Positions 55,230 to 64,000 are shown, counted from the first letter of the stretch. The stretch is 64,000 nt of DNA from Entomomonas asaccharolytica (GCF_016653615.1 NZ_CP067393.1:1999673-2063672), one strand, 5' to 3'. Made by a program: numbers and translations. The notes: a model not told the origin generated them from the sequence alone.

Positions 55230-55316
55230 TTTTATAAATTATCTTTTGCTTGCTGTCAATAGTGCATCCCTCTTAGCATACACCCAACAAAAAATAAAGT
55301 CTGGATGGAGATTAGC

Positions 55317-56885
55317 ATGGCTATTAAAATTACTGAATCAATGAGCAATGAAGCACAACAAATAATTACTCCCAAAGCACTTGAATTATTAGAGCAATTA
55401 GAAAGTCGTTTTGGTGATAGACGTAAAGCATTAATGGCTGACCGCCAACAAAGACAAACAGTATTAGATCAAGGCGGTAGTTTAGATTTTTTAGAGGAAA
55501 CTAAACACGTTCGTGAAGGCAATTGGCAAGGTGCTTCTATTCCTGCCGATATTCAAGATAGACGGGTAGAGATTACTGGCCCTGTTGATCGTAAGATGAT
55601 GATTAATGCGCTTAATTCTGGTGCTAAAGTATTTATGGCGGATTTGGAAGATGCCCATAGCCCTACATGGCAAGCGACCATAGATGGACAAATTAATCTA
55701 CGTGATGCCATTAATGATGAGTTAACCTACCAAAGCCCAGAAGGTAAAAATTATCAAGTTAATCCAGAGCATGCCATTTTAATGGTGCGTGTGCGCGGTT
55801 TGCATATGGAAGAGAAACATGCGTTATTAAACGAGCAACGGGTAAGCGGTAGCTTCTTTGATTTAGCAGTGTTCTTAACTAATAATGCACAGAATGCTTT
55901 ACAACGTAATAAAGGGTTGTATTTCTATATCCCTAAAACAGAACATTATTTAGAAGCACGTTTATGGGCAAAAGTATTTACCTTTGCTGAGGAGTTTTTG
56001 GCTATCCCTCATGGTACTTTACGTTGCACGTTGCTGATTGAAACTATCCCTGCTGCTTTCCAAATGGAAGAGATTTTATTTGAATTAAAAGATTATATCG
56101 TTGGTTTAAATGCAGGTCGTTGGGATTATATCTTTAACTTTATCAAACGCTTTAGAAACCATGCCGATAAGGTATTACCAGAGCGTGCGCAAGTAACCAT
56201 GACTACTCACTTTTTAAGAAGTTACTCAAAATTATTAATTGAGATTTGTCATAAACGTGGTGTGCATGCTATGGGTGGTATGGCGGCACAAATTCCTATT
56301 AAAAATGATCCTGAAGGTAATGCGCAAGCAGAAGAAAAGGTACGTAATGATAAATTACGTGAAGTACAAGATGGTCATGATGGTACATGGGTGGCTCACC
56401 CTGCTCTTGTACCGATTGCTAAGAAAGTATTTGATGAGTATATGCCAAGCGCAAATCAAATTACTAAACAGCAAGCTGCTCTGAATATTACTGCACAGGA
56501 CTTACTGTCTATCCCTCAGGGTACTATTACTGCCGAAGGCATTAGTATCAATGTAAGTGCTGCTATGCGTTACATTAAAGCATGGTTACAAGGAAGTGGT
56601 GCAGTACCTATCTTTAATCTAATGGAGGATGCGGCTACCGCGGAGATTTCACGCGCCCAGCTATGGCAGTGGATTCGTGTGGATGGTTTAACCAGTACCG
56701 ATGGTGAAGCTATTACGTTAGATCGCGTACAACAATTAATTGATAAAGAAGTGGCTTATTTAAAAGAAAATACTGCTGCTAGTGAGCATAACAGTATTGA
56801 TCAAGCGGCCAAAATTATTCGTCAGTTAGTTGCAAACGATAAGTTTGAAGAATTTTTAACAACCCCAGCCTATGAGCTGATTTAA
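55317..56885 (+). CDS. aceB: Malate synthase A
   Basis: 522 aa from the ATG at 55317 (GGAG 6 nt upstream; the ATG at 55305 lacks a site). Condenses glyoxylate and acetyl-CoA to malate. 'VFMADLEDAHSPTW', 'YIPKTEHYLEARLWAKVFTFAEE', 'CTLLIETIPAAFQMEEILFEL', 'GLNAGRWDYIFNFIKRF'. Length 520-530 and motifs match isoform A, not the 720-aa G form usual in Pseudomonas. First gene of aceBAK. Confidence 0.96.
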   Translation: MAIKITESMSNEAQQIITPKALELLEQLESRFGDRRKALMADRQQRQTVLDQGGSLDFLEETKHVREGNWQGASIPADIQDRRVEITGPVDRKMMINALNSGAKVFMADLEDAHSPTWQATIDGQINLRDAINDELTYQSPEGKNYQVNPEHAILMVRVRGLHMEEKHALLNEQRVSGSFFDLAVFLTNNAQNALQRNKGLYFYIPKTEHYLEARLWAKVFTFAEEFLAIPHGTLRCTLLIETIPAAFQMEEILFELKDYIVGLNAGRWDYIFNFIKRFRNHADKVLPERAQVTMTTHFLRSYSKLLIEICHKRGVHAMGGMAAQIPIKNDPEGNAQAEEKVRNDKLREVQDGHDGTWVAHPALVPIAKKVFDEYMPSANQITKQQAALNITAQDLLSIPQGTITAEGISINVSAAMRYIKAWLQGSGAVPIFNLMEDAATAEISRAQLWQWIRVDGLTSTDGEAITLDRVQQLIDKEVAYLKENTAASEHNSIDQAAKIIRQLVANDKFEEFLTTPAYELI

Positions 56886-56933
56886 CTTAAACTATAAACA
56901 GTAGTACAACAATAATGAGTTGAGGAAATAACA

Positions 56934-58241
56934 ATGATCAAACAACAAGTTGAAGCCTTAAAAAAAGACTGGGCGGAAAATCCAAGATGGAAAAATATTA
57001 CTCGCCCTTATACTGCCGAAGATGTGGTTAGATTAAGAGGGAGTGTACAAATTGAGTATACTCTGGCTAGAAAAGGCGCTGAAAAATTATGGGGCTTATT
57101 AAATGGTGGTGCTAAAAAAGGTTATGTTAACTCCTTAGGCGCATTAACAGGTGGTCAAGCTTTACAACAAGCAAAAGCAGGTATTGAAGCTATTTATTTA
57201 TCTGGCTGGCAGGTAGCGGCTGATGCTAATACCTCTGAAACTATGTACCCAGACCAATCATTGTATGCCTATGACTCTGTACCACAGATTGTACGTCGTA
57301 TGAATAATACGTTTAAGCGTGCTGATGAAATTCAATGGAAAGCGATTTGTGATGGTAAGTTAGCAGAAGATAAAGCCATTGATTATTTCTTACCTATCGT
57401 AGCCGATGCAGAAGCTGGTTTTGGTGGTGTATTGAATGCATTTGAGTTAATGAAGAATATGATTGCTAACGGTGCATCAGGCGTGCATTTTGAAGACCAA
57501 TTATCAGCGGTTAAAAAATGCGGTCATATGGGTGGTAAGGTAATTGTTCCTACTCAAGAAGCCATCCAGAAATTAATCTCTGCACGTTTAGCAGCCGATG
57601 TAATGGGTGTGCCTACGGTGTTATTAGCACGTACCGATGCAAACGCTGCTGATTTATTAACTTCTGATGCGGATCCATACGATAGACCATTTGTAGTGGG
57701 CGAACGTACCCCTGAAGGGTTCTACAAGACTCGTGCAGGTATCGATCAAGCAATTGCACGTGGCTTAGCGTATGCACCTTATGCTGATTTATTATGGTGT
57801 GAAACAGCTACACCTAATTTAGATGAAGCCAGAAAATTCGCTGAAGCTATTCGTGCTAAGTTCCCAGATAAATTATTGGCTTATAACTGTTCGCCTTCTT
57901 TCAACTGGAAGAAGAATTTGGATGATGCTACTATTGCTAAATTCCAGCAAGAAATTGCGGACATGGGTTACCAATATCAATTTATTACCTTAGCAGGTAT
58001 TCATAATATGTGGTACAACATGTTTGATTTAGCGTATCATTATGCGAGAGGCGAAGGTATGAAGCATTATGTAGAACGCGTACAAGAGCTTGAATTTGCT
58101 GCTCAAGAACGTGGCTATACTTTCGCAGCACATCAGCAAGAAGTGGGCGCAGGTTATTTTGATGATGTGACAACAGTTATTCAAGGTGGTGAATCTTCTG
58201 TAACTGCTTTAACGGGCTCTACTGAAGAACATCAGTTTTAA
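56934..58241 (+). CDS. aceA: Isocitrate lyase
   Basis: 435 aa, the enteric-type size rather than the 530-aa Pseudomonas form. Splits isocitrate into succinate and glyoxylate. Catalytic Cys in '[18 protein letters not shown]', '[10 protein letters not shown]', '[14 protein letters not shown]', '[20 protein letters not shown]'. 48 bp after aceB. Confidence 0.97.
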   Translation: MIKQQVEALKKDWAENPRWKNITRPYTAEDVVRLRGSVQIEYTLARKGAEKLWGLLNGGAKKGYVNSLGALTGGQALQQAKAGIEAIYLSGWQVAADANTSETMYPDQSLYAYDSVPQIVRRMNNTFKRADEIQWKAICDGKLAEDKAIDYFLPIVADAEAGFGGVLNAFELMKNMIANGASGVHFEDQLSAVKKCGHMGGKVIVPTQEAIQKLISARLAADVMGVPTVLLARTDANAADLLTSDADPYDRPFVVGERTPEGFYKTRAGIDQAIARGLAYAPYADLLWCETATPNLDEARKFAEAIRAKFPDKLLAYNCSPSFNWKKNLDDATIAKFQQEIADMGYQYQFITLAGIHNMWYNMFDLAYHYARGEGMKHYVERVQELEFAAQERGYTFAAHQQEVGAGYFDDVTTVIQGGESSVTALTGSTEEHQF

Positions 58242-58247
58242 CCCAAA

Positions 58248-58308
58248 TACTACACCCAACTTGAGTGGGTTGGGTGTAGTATACTAATAAGAGCCTATCT
58301 TAATAGGC
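58248..58308 (+). promoter_or_regulatory. Two hairpins in the aceA-aceK gap
   Basis: A 13-bp perfect stem (58248-58260 with 58269-58281) and a 6-bp stem (58293-58298 with 58303-58308) lie between the genes, without U-runs. In E. coli, hairpins in the same gap lower aceK expression relative to aceA; a like role is inferred here. Confidence 0.65.
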
Positions 58309-58331
58309 GTAATAACAATAACAGGAAGGCT

Positions 58332-60047
58332 ATGGAACTTACCGCACAAGCATTAGCTGATTTAATTCTAGCTGGTTTTAATCGCCATTTTAGAATTTTT
58401 ACAGTATATAATAAGAAAGCGGCACGGTATTTTGCAAAATCTCTATTTCAAGAAGCCTACCAAGCCTCCATTGAGCAGATTGATTTATATGACACACGGG
58501 TACAAGAATGTCTTGATACCATTCGCGCTACCTTTAAAATTGATGTGTTAGATGAAGAACTTTGGCAAGCCGTTAAAATAGCTTATATGCATAAGCTGTA
58601 TAATCACTTGCAACCTGAGTTAGCAGAGAGTTTTTATAATTCCGTATTCTGCCAATTATTTAATCGCCATTATTATAATAATGATTATATCTTTTTTAAC
58701 GCAGCTATTCATACCAAAGATATTCAAACGCGCTACCCTGATTACCGTAGCTACTACCCAACTGAAAATGATTTTACTAAAGAAATTGAAAAATTATTAA
58801 CCGACATTCCTATTAAATCACCTTATGAAGATTTAGCAAGGGATACTGCACGCGTAGTGGCTGCTATAAAAGAATATCAAAAACAATTTTCCAGTCTTAA
58901 TAATTTTTTTCAAATTAATGTACTAACCCCTGTGTTTTATCGCAATAAGGGAGCTTACTGTATTGGTAGAATGGTCAATAATAATAAAATCTACCCTTTT
59001 GTTATTTCTTTGTTAACCCGCAATGATAGGCTTTATGTAGATGCATTTTTAGATGATGAATATGATATTTCTAATATCTTTAGTTTTGCACGAGTTTATT
59101 TTAAAGTAGATTTTCCTGTACCTTCTGCACTGGTAAGATTTTTAAGAACGTTATTACCCAATAAAAACATTGCTGATTTATACACAGCGCTTGGTTTTCA
59201 TAAACAAGGTAAAAATGAATTCTATCGTGCCTTTATTTATCATTTACGCCATTCCACTGATAATTTTATTATTGCCCCTGGTATTGAGGGCATGGTGATG
59301 AATGTATTTACACTGCCCTCCTATCCTTATGTGTTTAAGCTGATTAAAGACCCTAGCCATATTAAAAAAGATATTCAACCCAAAGTGGTTAAAGATTGTT
59401 ATCAGCTAGTAAAACGTAAAGATCGGGTGGGACGCATGGCGGACGTGTGGGAGTTCTCTCATGTCGCCTTTCCTTTAAATCGTTTTTCGGAACAATGTTT
59501 GGCTCAGTTACAACTAACTTGTGCCGATAGCCTTAGTATTGAGGGTGATTATTTAATTATTAAGCACCTTTATATTGAAAGGCGCATGATTCCCCTGAAT
59601 ATTTATATCAATCAAGTGGATGATAAAGAACAACAACGTATCCTTAAGGAATATGGCCATGCCATTAAAGATATTGCTAATGCTGGTTTATTTGCAGGGG
59701 ATTTATTAATAAAGAACTTTGGGGTAACTAATCATGGTCGAGTGGTATTTTATGATTATGATGAAATTGTTCCTATGGAGCAATGTAACTTTAGAAAAAT
59801 TCCTAAACCGCAAACCGAAGAACAGGAAATGGCTTCTGAGCCTTGGTATACCGTAGGCGAGAATGATATTTTTCCAGAAGAATTTGAGTTTTATTTAATT
59901 ACTGATCCCACCCAAAAACAATACTTTAAAAATAGTCATGGCGATCTATTGCAAGCCAGCTATTGGCAACAAGTGCAACAGAATCTTCATAAAGGCGTTC
60001 TGCCTGATGTGTTTCCTTATAATTTAGAAAAACGTTTTAACATCTAA
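58332..60047 (+). CDS. aceK: Isocitrate dehydrogenase kinase/phosphatase
   Basis: 571 aa. Reversibly phosphorylates isocitrate dehydrogenase to direct flux into the glyoxylate shunt. Begins with the regulatory domain ('ILAGFNRHFRIFTVYNKKAARYFAKS'); ATP loop 'APGIEGMVMNVFTLPSYPYVFKLIKD', catalytic region 'DIANAGLFAGDLLIKNFGVTNHGRVVFYDYDEI'. Third gene of the operon after the double hairpin. Confidence 0.96.
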   Translation: MELTAQALADLILAGFNRHFRIFTVYNKKAARYFAKSLFQEAYQASIEQIDLYDTRVQECLDTIRATFKIDVLDEELWQAVKIAYMHKLYNHLQPELAESFYNSVFCQLFNRHYYNNDYIFFNAAIHTKDIQTRYPDYRSYYPTENDFTKEIEKLLTDIPIKSPYEDLARDTARVVAAIKEYQKQFSSLNNFFQINVLTPVFYRNKGAYCIGRMVNNNKIYPFVISLLTRNDRLYVDAFLDDEYDISNIFSFARVYFKVDFPVPSALVRFLRTLLPNKNIADLYTALGFHKQGKNEFYRAFIYHLRHSTDNFIIAPGIEGMVMNVFTLPSYPYVFKLIKDPSHIKKDIQPKVVKDCYQLVKRKDRVGRMADVWEFSHVAFPLNRFSEQCLAQLQLTCADSLSIEGDYLIIKHLYIERRMIPLNIYINQVDDKEQQRILKEYGHAIKDIANAGLFAGDLLIKNFGVTNHGRVVFYDYDEIVPMEQCNFRKIPKPQTEEQEMASEPWYTVGENDIFPEEFEFYLITDPTQKQYFKNSHGDLLQASYWQQVQQNLHKGVLPDVFPYNLEKRFNI

Positions 60048-60163
60048 AAAATTTAACTATCAACAAAACTTCTATTTCTTTCTTTACAAACATCTTTGCA
60101 TGTATTATTATTCCAACACTTGTTTAATACAAGTGTTTCATTTTAAAATAATAGGAAAGTATA

Positions 60164-60472
60164 ATGAAAAAAATTCTTGGTTTATTGGCAATTAGTGCTT
60201 TATTAACAGGCTGCGCTTCAGGTATGTCACCTGTAGGCTATGCTTTATTTACCAATGTAGATGGTCCTATTACAGCCACTGATCATGTGGCTAGTGCTAA
60301 AAATGGCTCAGCTTGTGCCACTAACGTGCTAGGGATTGTTGGTGCAGGTGATGCGTCTATTAATACAGCAAAAAGAAATGGTGGCATTAGTAAAATTGCT
60401 ACCGCTGATTATTCATCCTCGGGCATTTATCCGTTCTTTGGTAGAACTTGCGTAAATGTAACAGGTGAGTAA
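60164..60472 (+). CDS. TRL-like family lipoprotein
   Basis: 102 aa: lipobox 'LLTGCASG' (Cys17) then 'ATNVLGIVGAGDASINTAKRNGGISKIATADY' and 'IYPFFGRTCVNVTG', the TRL-like domain of small periplasmic proteins, two of whose residues form a probable Cys51-Cys97 pair (GSACATN, GRTCVNV). Function unknown. Own terminator. Confidence 0.8.
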   Translation: MKKILGLLAISALLTGCASGMSPVGYALFTNVDGPITATDHVASAKNGSACATNVLGIVGAGDASINTAKRNGGISKIATADYSSSGIYPFFGRTCVNVTGE

Positions 60473-60501
60473 TTTTTGATAGTGTGACTTAAGCAATTTA
60501 G

Positions 60502-60536
60502 AAAGGGAATGGTGCTGTTACCATTCCCTTTTTTTT
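60502..60536 (+). terminator. Intrinsic terminator after TRL-like gene
   Basis: A 12-bp perfect stem (60502-60513 with 60520-60531), 6-nt loop and a T-run of at least eight. Confidence 0.92.
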
Positions 60537-60578
60537 AACGACGCGACTTGTTAATACGCTTTATTATCTTATTTTTGG

Positions 60579-60731
60579 TTAAATCCTTGGGTAAAGAATA
60601 TTATCGCTGACAACGAGTAATTCTGTTTCCTTTCTTTTTTCTGTTGCTGTATAGCCTAAACAATAGTTATAGCGTTTATTAAGTTCGTATAAATCTTTTA
60701 GATCTTGTTTATTATCTAAGGTTATAGTTAA
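60579..60731 (-). pseudogene. 50-codon gene remnant without a start
   Basis: One open minus-strand frame reads 'LTITLDNKQDLKDLYELN', 'KRYNYCLGYTATEKRKETEL' and 'LVVSDNILYPRI' to a TAA at 60579-60581. It has protein-like composition but no ATG/GTG and an in-frame stop just upstream, so it looks like the 3' end of a lost gene. The remainder of 60473-60787 holds two terminators. Confidence 0.4.
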
Positions 60732-60738
60732 TTACAGT

Positions 60739-60768
60739 AAAAAACCAAGTTTAAACACTTGGTTTTTT
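60739..60768 (-). terminator. Intrinsic terminator after the 477-aa gene
   Basis: AAAAAACCAAGT (60739-60750) pairs with ACTTGGTTTTTT (60757-60768) around a 6-nt loop, 20 bp past the stop codon at 60788; works on the minus strand and possibly both. Confidence 0.85.
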
Positions 60769-60787
60769 ATTGCCAAATTAGTTAATT

Positions 60788-62221
60788 TTATTTATTAAAC
60801 TGAATATAAACACTCGCTTGCTCACCATCGTCACTGCCCATACTATCCCCTAACCAGTTCGAAGAAAGTATTTGAGTTTCTGCATTCCATGTGAAAGGTT
60901 GCTTGCTATAAGGATTTTGCGCTTTTGCTGCTAACTTCACTAAAAAGTCTGGCACTTGTTGTTTACCAATCCCTGCTTGTTTGATAGAGAGTTTTGCATT
61001 GACTAATGTTAAGTATGTATTAAGATTATAAAAACGCTCTATATAATTCTTAAAGTTTGGTGTAGCTATTTCTACTAATGCTCTGCCAACAAAATTATCA
61101 GTACCGTATTTTTGATAAATTTCTTTACCTGTTAAAGCAATATATTCAGGTTGGTCTTTTAAATAAGTTAAATAATTTTCAGAGGCTTTAGGCAACGTTA
61201 ACATTGCCATCTCAATATTTGGTTTAACTTTAGAATAATACATATTTAGCGTTGCATTTCTATCATAATTTAAAGCAAGATTGGCTACGCCTGTTTCTTT
61301 ATCTAACCCTTGTTCAACTAATTCATTTGCTAAATATGCCGAACTAGATGCAGCTAGATGGAATAGTGTTAGGTTTCTCTCATTAGCAAAAGTATTAGCC
61401 AAACATTGCTGCTCTTGAGTTGAAAGTGGTTGTAACAAGGCTAATAATTTAGGATTATTTAATTGATTGGCTAACTGGGGCGAGTCTAATAACTCACTAA
61501 TCACATGATAAGTTATCAATAGTTGTCTATTGGCTATCATTTGATCTATTAATGCACTTTGTCCCGCTAATATTCGTTTAGCAAAAGTTACCTCCTGCTG
61601 TAAAATATCTAGCCCCGCATCTACTTCTCCCCTATTAATCATAAACAAAGCTTGACTTAACCGCAGTCTGGATAGATTTAAAGTGACTGAAAAAGGAGGA
61701 ATATAGCTAGCTGCCGTTAATGGCGGTGAATGATATACAGGCAGTTTTATTACCTCATTATAACGTGATAACAAAACCTTATTGGTTGTTAATAGGGGTT
61801 CCAGTGCACTTTGTTTATTGAGTAGCTGCGTAGTACAGTGATGATTATTTAACTGGTTACAGGGAAACTTATAAGCCTTACCATCGACTGTCATATCTGC
61901 TGTTAATGCTGGCTTATCTTGAAAATAATCTTGTGGATTAAAGCCTTTCTCTAGTAAATTATGATCTTGTTTGGCTATTGCTTCTCGTATTTGTTTATTA
62001 CTTGCAAGAACAACCTTTTTACCTATTTCTTTATAGTCTAGTCCTTCAGGTGCATCTATGGCTAATAAAGAGATATAAGCATTTTGTTGGATATTTTGTT
62101 CATCAAACTTTAATTGTAATATTTCTTTTACTTCTGGTAGAAGCTCCGTTTGCGTCTCTGCCATTGTAACGGTAGCTGTTGTAGCTATTATGCTTACCAT
62201 TAATAAATGCTTGATTGTCAT
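60788..62221 (-). CDS. Large exported protein of unknown function
   Basis: 477 aa. Signal peptide MTIKHLLMVSIIATTATVTMA, then an all-helical-looking chain with paired Cys near 120-130 (FPCNQLNNHHCTTQ) and another at 'QEQQCLAN'. 'GEVDAGLDILQQEVTFAKRILAGQSALIDQMIANRQLL' and a C-terminal 'YSKQPFTWNAETQILSS' resemble hypothetical periplasmic proteins of other gammaproteobacteria, but I cannot name a family. Monocistronic with a terminator. Confidence 0.6.
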   Translation of the reverse strand: MTIKHLLMVSIIATTATVTMAETQTELLPEVKEILQLKFDEQNIQQNAYISLLAIDAPEGLDYKEIGKKVVLASNKQIREAIAKQDHNLLEKGFNPQDYFQDKPALTADMTVDGKAYKFPCNQLNNHHCTTQLLNKQSALEPLLTTNKVLLSRYNEVIKLPVYHSPPLTAASYIPPFSVTLNLSRLRLSQALFMINRGEVDAGLDILQQEVTFAKRILAGQSALIDQMIANRQLLITYHVISELLDSPQLANQLNNPKLLALLQPLSTQEQQCLANTFANERNLTLFHLAASSSAYLANELVEQGLDKETGVANLALNYDRNATLNMYYSKVKPNIEMAMLTLPKASENYLTYLKDQPEYIALTGKEIYQKYGTDNFVGRALVEIATPNFKNYIERFYNLNTYLTLVNAKLSIKQAGIGKQQVPDFLVKLAAKAQNPYSKQPFTWNAETQILSSNWLGDSMGSDDGEQASVYIQFNK

Positions 62222-62302
62222 GTTTTCCTTTTCCTATTTAACCAATAATTAACAAAATACAGTGTAAATATACTATTAAAAAATTAATACAAGCTTAATA
62301 AA

Positions 62303-62959
62303 CTATGTATTTAGCCATGTATGATAATCATTTGCTAGTTGTTGTAATGCGTTTATAAACCTACCTACATGGAATCCATCACACACTGCATGGTGTACTT
62401 GGATGGCTATGGGCATTAATGTTTTATTATCTTGTTCTATAAATTTGCCTAAGGTGAATATGGGTGGCAAATAGCTGCCATCAGTGAATGCATTAATATT
62501 AAAACCAGTAAAACTGGTCCAAGGTAAACTGGAAACAGTAAATGAATTAGCTGGCTGATTAGGCTTTGGCATTAAACTAGTGGCTTGGTTGTATTGCGCT
62601 ATATCCTGAATGCAATGCTCATAAAATTCGTGAAAGGATTGTTTGTATTCAGTCCATATACTGGAGAATGTTTCACTGCTTTTATTAAAAATTGTATAGC
62701 TTGGATTGAGTTGATCCCAATAACCTAATGCACCATCACTATTATAGTTCATACGAAATTCTTGATACTGGTTTACTAGCGTAGCAAGCATATATATTTG
62801 GGCTGGATAGATTTTTCTATTGGTTTGTTTTAGAAAAGTTTTCAGCCTCGTAATATCTATATTGGTGGTTAAACTATAACTACAACGAAGCTGATTCATA
62901 TAGTGCAGGTAGTACTCTTTACGAGGCCAATTTTCTATATCGATTAAATTAAAATTCAT
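62303..62959 (-). CDS. Chloramphenicol acetyltransferase-like protein (type A CAT)
   Basis: 218 aa, the normal CAT trimer subunit size. 'FNLIDIENWPRKEYYLHYMNQ', 'SYTIFNKSSETFSSIWTEY', 'SSLPWTSFTGFNINAF' and catalytic His in 'QVHHAVCDGFHVGRFINAL'. Acetylates chloramphenicol using acetyl-CoA if fully active; the catalytic His and Asp of the HHxxxDG motif are present. No transposon features adjoin it, so it may be an old chromosomal xenobiotic acetyltransferase. Confidence 0.85.
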   Translation of the reverse strand: MNFNLIDIENWPRKEYYLHYMNQLRCSYSLTTNIDITRLKTFLKQTNRKIYPAQIYMLATLVNQYQEFRMNYNSDGALGYWDQLNPSYTIFNKSSETFSSIWTEYKQSFHEFYEHCIQDIAQYNQATSLMPKPNQPANSFTVSSLPWTSFTGFNINAFTDGSYLPPIFTLGKFIEQDNKTLMPIAIQVHHAVCDGFHVGRFINALQQLANDYHTWLNT

Positions 62960-63154
62960 TGTTATTTGCTCGCTGTTTTATTATTTGCTTATTTATAAAG
63001 ATCTTAAATTTCGATGGTAGTTTCTATTTTAGTACGTAATTAAATTTTATCTTATTCTAAAACAGAATCTTTAATAGGCTAAATTTTTAGTTATTATCTT
63101 ATTGAAGCAGCACAATGGCAAATGGCACAATGTTTTATAAGTAATTAATAAAGC

Positions 63155-63191
63155 AAAAAAGCTTGACCATGTGCATTAGGTCAAGCTTTTA
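63155..63191 (-). terminator. Intrinsic terminator after the roadblock genes
   Basis: AAAGCTTGACC (63158-63168) pairs with GGTCAAGCTTT (63179-63189), 10-nt loop, with A-run and T-run flanks; the preceding gene ends at 63217 on the minus strand. Confidence 0.85.
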
Positions 63192-63216
63192 TAAAGTACA
63201 GTATTCGTTTATTTAA

Positions 63217-63576
63217 TTAGAACTGTATTTTAGAACTTACATCTACTAAACTTCTGCGAGCTAAAGCTAGGTTTGATTTAGCTCTATCTAATACGATGTA
63301 TAAGAAAATATCAGGTTTATTTTCTAATGGGCGAATAATATGATATTGCTTACCTAAGGTAATTAGAATATCTTCGATAAAGTCGTTAAGTTGTAATGAT
63401 TTCATGGTCTTAAGTTTTGCACGAACCACTTCAGTATTACCTGCACAGGCTAGTTCAATATCAACACCTGAACCTGCATTTCCTAGCATCATACCACTTG
63501 CAGAGTCTACCAATGCTGCGCACATTGCACCATCAATACTTAATAAGCCATCTAAAGACTCTTGAATGTTAGACAT
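63217..63576 (-). CDS. Roadblock/LC7 domain protein (second of pair)
   Basis: 119 aa. 'SLDGLLSIDGAMCAALVDSASGMMLGNAG' at the start and 'IEDILITLGKQYHIIRPLENKPDIFLYIVLD' fit the roadblock/LC7 fold, dimeric platforms for small GTPases (MglB class). 42 bp after its neighbour, same strand. A cognate MglA-like GTPase is not in the window. Confidence 0.7.
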   Translation of the reverse strand: MSNIQESLDGLLSIDGAMCAALVDSASGMMLGNAGSGVDIELACAGNTEVVRAKLKTMKSLQLNDFIEDILITLGKQYHIIRPLENKPDIFLYIVLDRAKSNLALARRSLVDVSSKIQF

Positions 63577-63618
63577 TTGTTTCTCCTATTAAAAAATTAA
63601 AAAAATCACACTCCGCTT

Positions 63619-63996
63619 TTAACCAAATGTTTTGTTAAAAGCATCCACTACACTTCTAGCATGATAGAGTAGCTGGCCTAAAACAGTATCTTTGGAGGCT
63701 ACGATATTAAGAATCATTGGAAATTTATCATAGGCAACATCCATGATTACAATATAACCACCATCACTCTCAATAATGAGACTCTGATACTGTGTCCCTA
63801 AATTAGACTCGGAAACTGACATATTACTAATGGCTGATAATGAACTTGCCATGGCAGCTAATTTTGATGAATCCACTTCACCAACAGACTCCACAGCAAC
63901 TTCAAAGCCATCTTCAGTTGTTAAAATAGCACTTTCAATACCACAATCTGTTTGTATTAATTGGCTTAAAATTTTAGCTGAAATCACTTGCGCCAC
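63619..63996 (-). CDS. Roadblock/LC7 domain protein (first of pair, may continue past the edge)
   Basis: 125 aa from a GTG at 63996, only 4 bp from the window end, so the true start may lie outside. 'CGIESAILTTEDGFEVAVESVGEVDSSKLAAMASSLSAISNM' and 'QSLIIESDGGYIVIMDVAYDKFPMILNIVASKDT' are typical roadblock/LC7 elements. It differs from the next protein enough to suggest a heteromeric or two-step partner rather than a recent duplicate. Confidence 0.7.
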   Translation of the reverse strand: MAQVISAKILSQLIQTDCGIESAILTTEDGFEVAVESVGEVDSSKLAAMASSLSAISNMSVSESNLGTQYQSLIIESDGGYIVIMDVAYDKFPMILNIVASKDTVLGQLLYHARSVVDAFNKTFG

Positions 63997-64000
63997 TTTT

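Overview
The window is an AT-rich gammaproteobacterial chromosome segment. Gene order places it with the Pseudomonadales: ndk-rlmN-pilF-rodZ-ispG-hisS-yfgM-bamB-der, ubiH-pepP-ygfB facing zapA-6S RNA-fau, trxB-aat-bpt, and a partial PhoP that closely resembles the Pseudomonas protein as I remember it. Base composition is far below that of typical Pseudomonas, so a low-GC relative such as the insect-gut Entomomonas type is the best guess. That guess is inference; no 16S or other marker is present.

Layout. 0-5.3 kb: start of phoP, riboflavin synthase, small envelope proteins, a two-component pair and an L,D-transpeptidase. 5.4-16.3 kb: pckA, an eptA-type phosphoethanolamine transferase coupled to a small P-loop protein, two CPA2 cation/proton antiporters, two YqaA/DedA-type membrane proteins and a thioesterase. 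A 111-bp imperfect palindrome at 16.27-16.38 kb looks like a mobile miniature repeat. 16.4-23.1 kb: ubiquinone/peptidase cluster, zapA, 6S RNA, fau and small enzymes. 23.3-27.4 kb: a ygiW-qseB-qseC (PmrAB-like) unit with a near-perfect PmrA/QseB-type box, then an exported MORN/YwqK repeat protein. 27.4-36.7 kb: the long conserved housekeeping run, all on the minus strand. 36.8-49.5 kb: sprT, an O-acyltransferase, cytochrome b561, the N-degron transferases bpt and aat, trxB, a thioredoxin, rimB-like and rimK genes, an unlisted short arfA with a hairpin inside its coding region, a lytic transglycosylase, DedA, nadA and nadC.

49.6-53.6 kb is the accessory hot spot. A 435-aa cytoplasmic-looking protein with a Cys/His peptidase-like signature is followed by five tandem, overlapping lipoprotein paralogues that share a 'PDxLxxAxxGxPY' Ig-like core and an 'FNKTYVIKVK' tail. 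The first lipoprotein gene carries a run of ten G inside its reading frame. A decayed copy of the 3' end of the 435-aa gene lies inside the lipoprotein array. This is the pattern expected of an interbacterial toxin with duplicated periplasmic immunity proteins, and it is the best candidate for an undescribed system here. No secretion-system gene is in the window.

53.7-64 kb: an orphan membrane protein, a LysR regulator divergent from the glyoxylate-shunt operon aceB-aceA-aceK (two hairpins before aceK), small lipoproteins, a gene remnant, a large exported protein of unknown function, a chloramphenicol acetyltransferase-like gene and two roadblock/LC7 proteins.

Themes: several genes bear on lipid A and envelope stress (phoP, qseBC, eptA, slyB-like, DedA proteins); carbon metabolism is centred on gluconeogenesis and acetate use (pckA, aceBAK). 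Several start codons were moved to internal ATG/GTG codons that have better Shine-Dalgarno sites or signal peptides; each case is noted in its entry.
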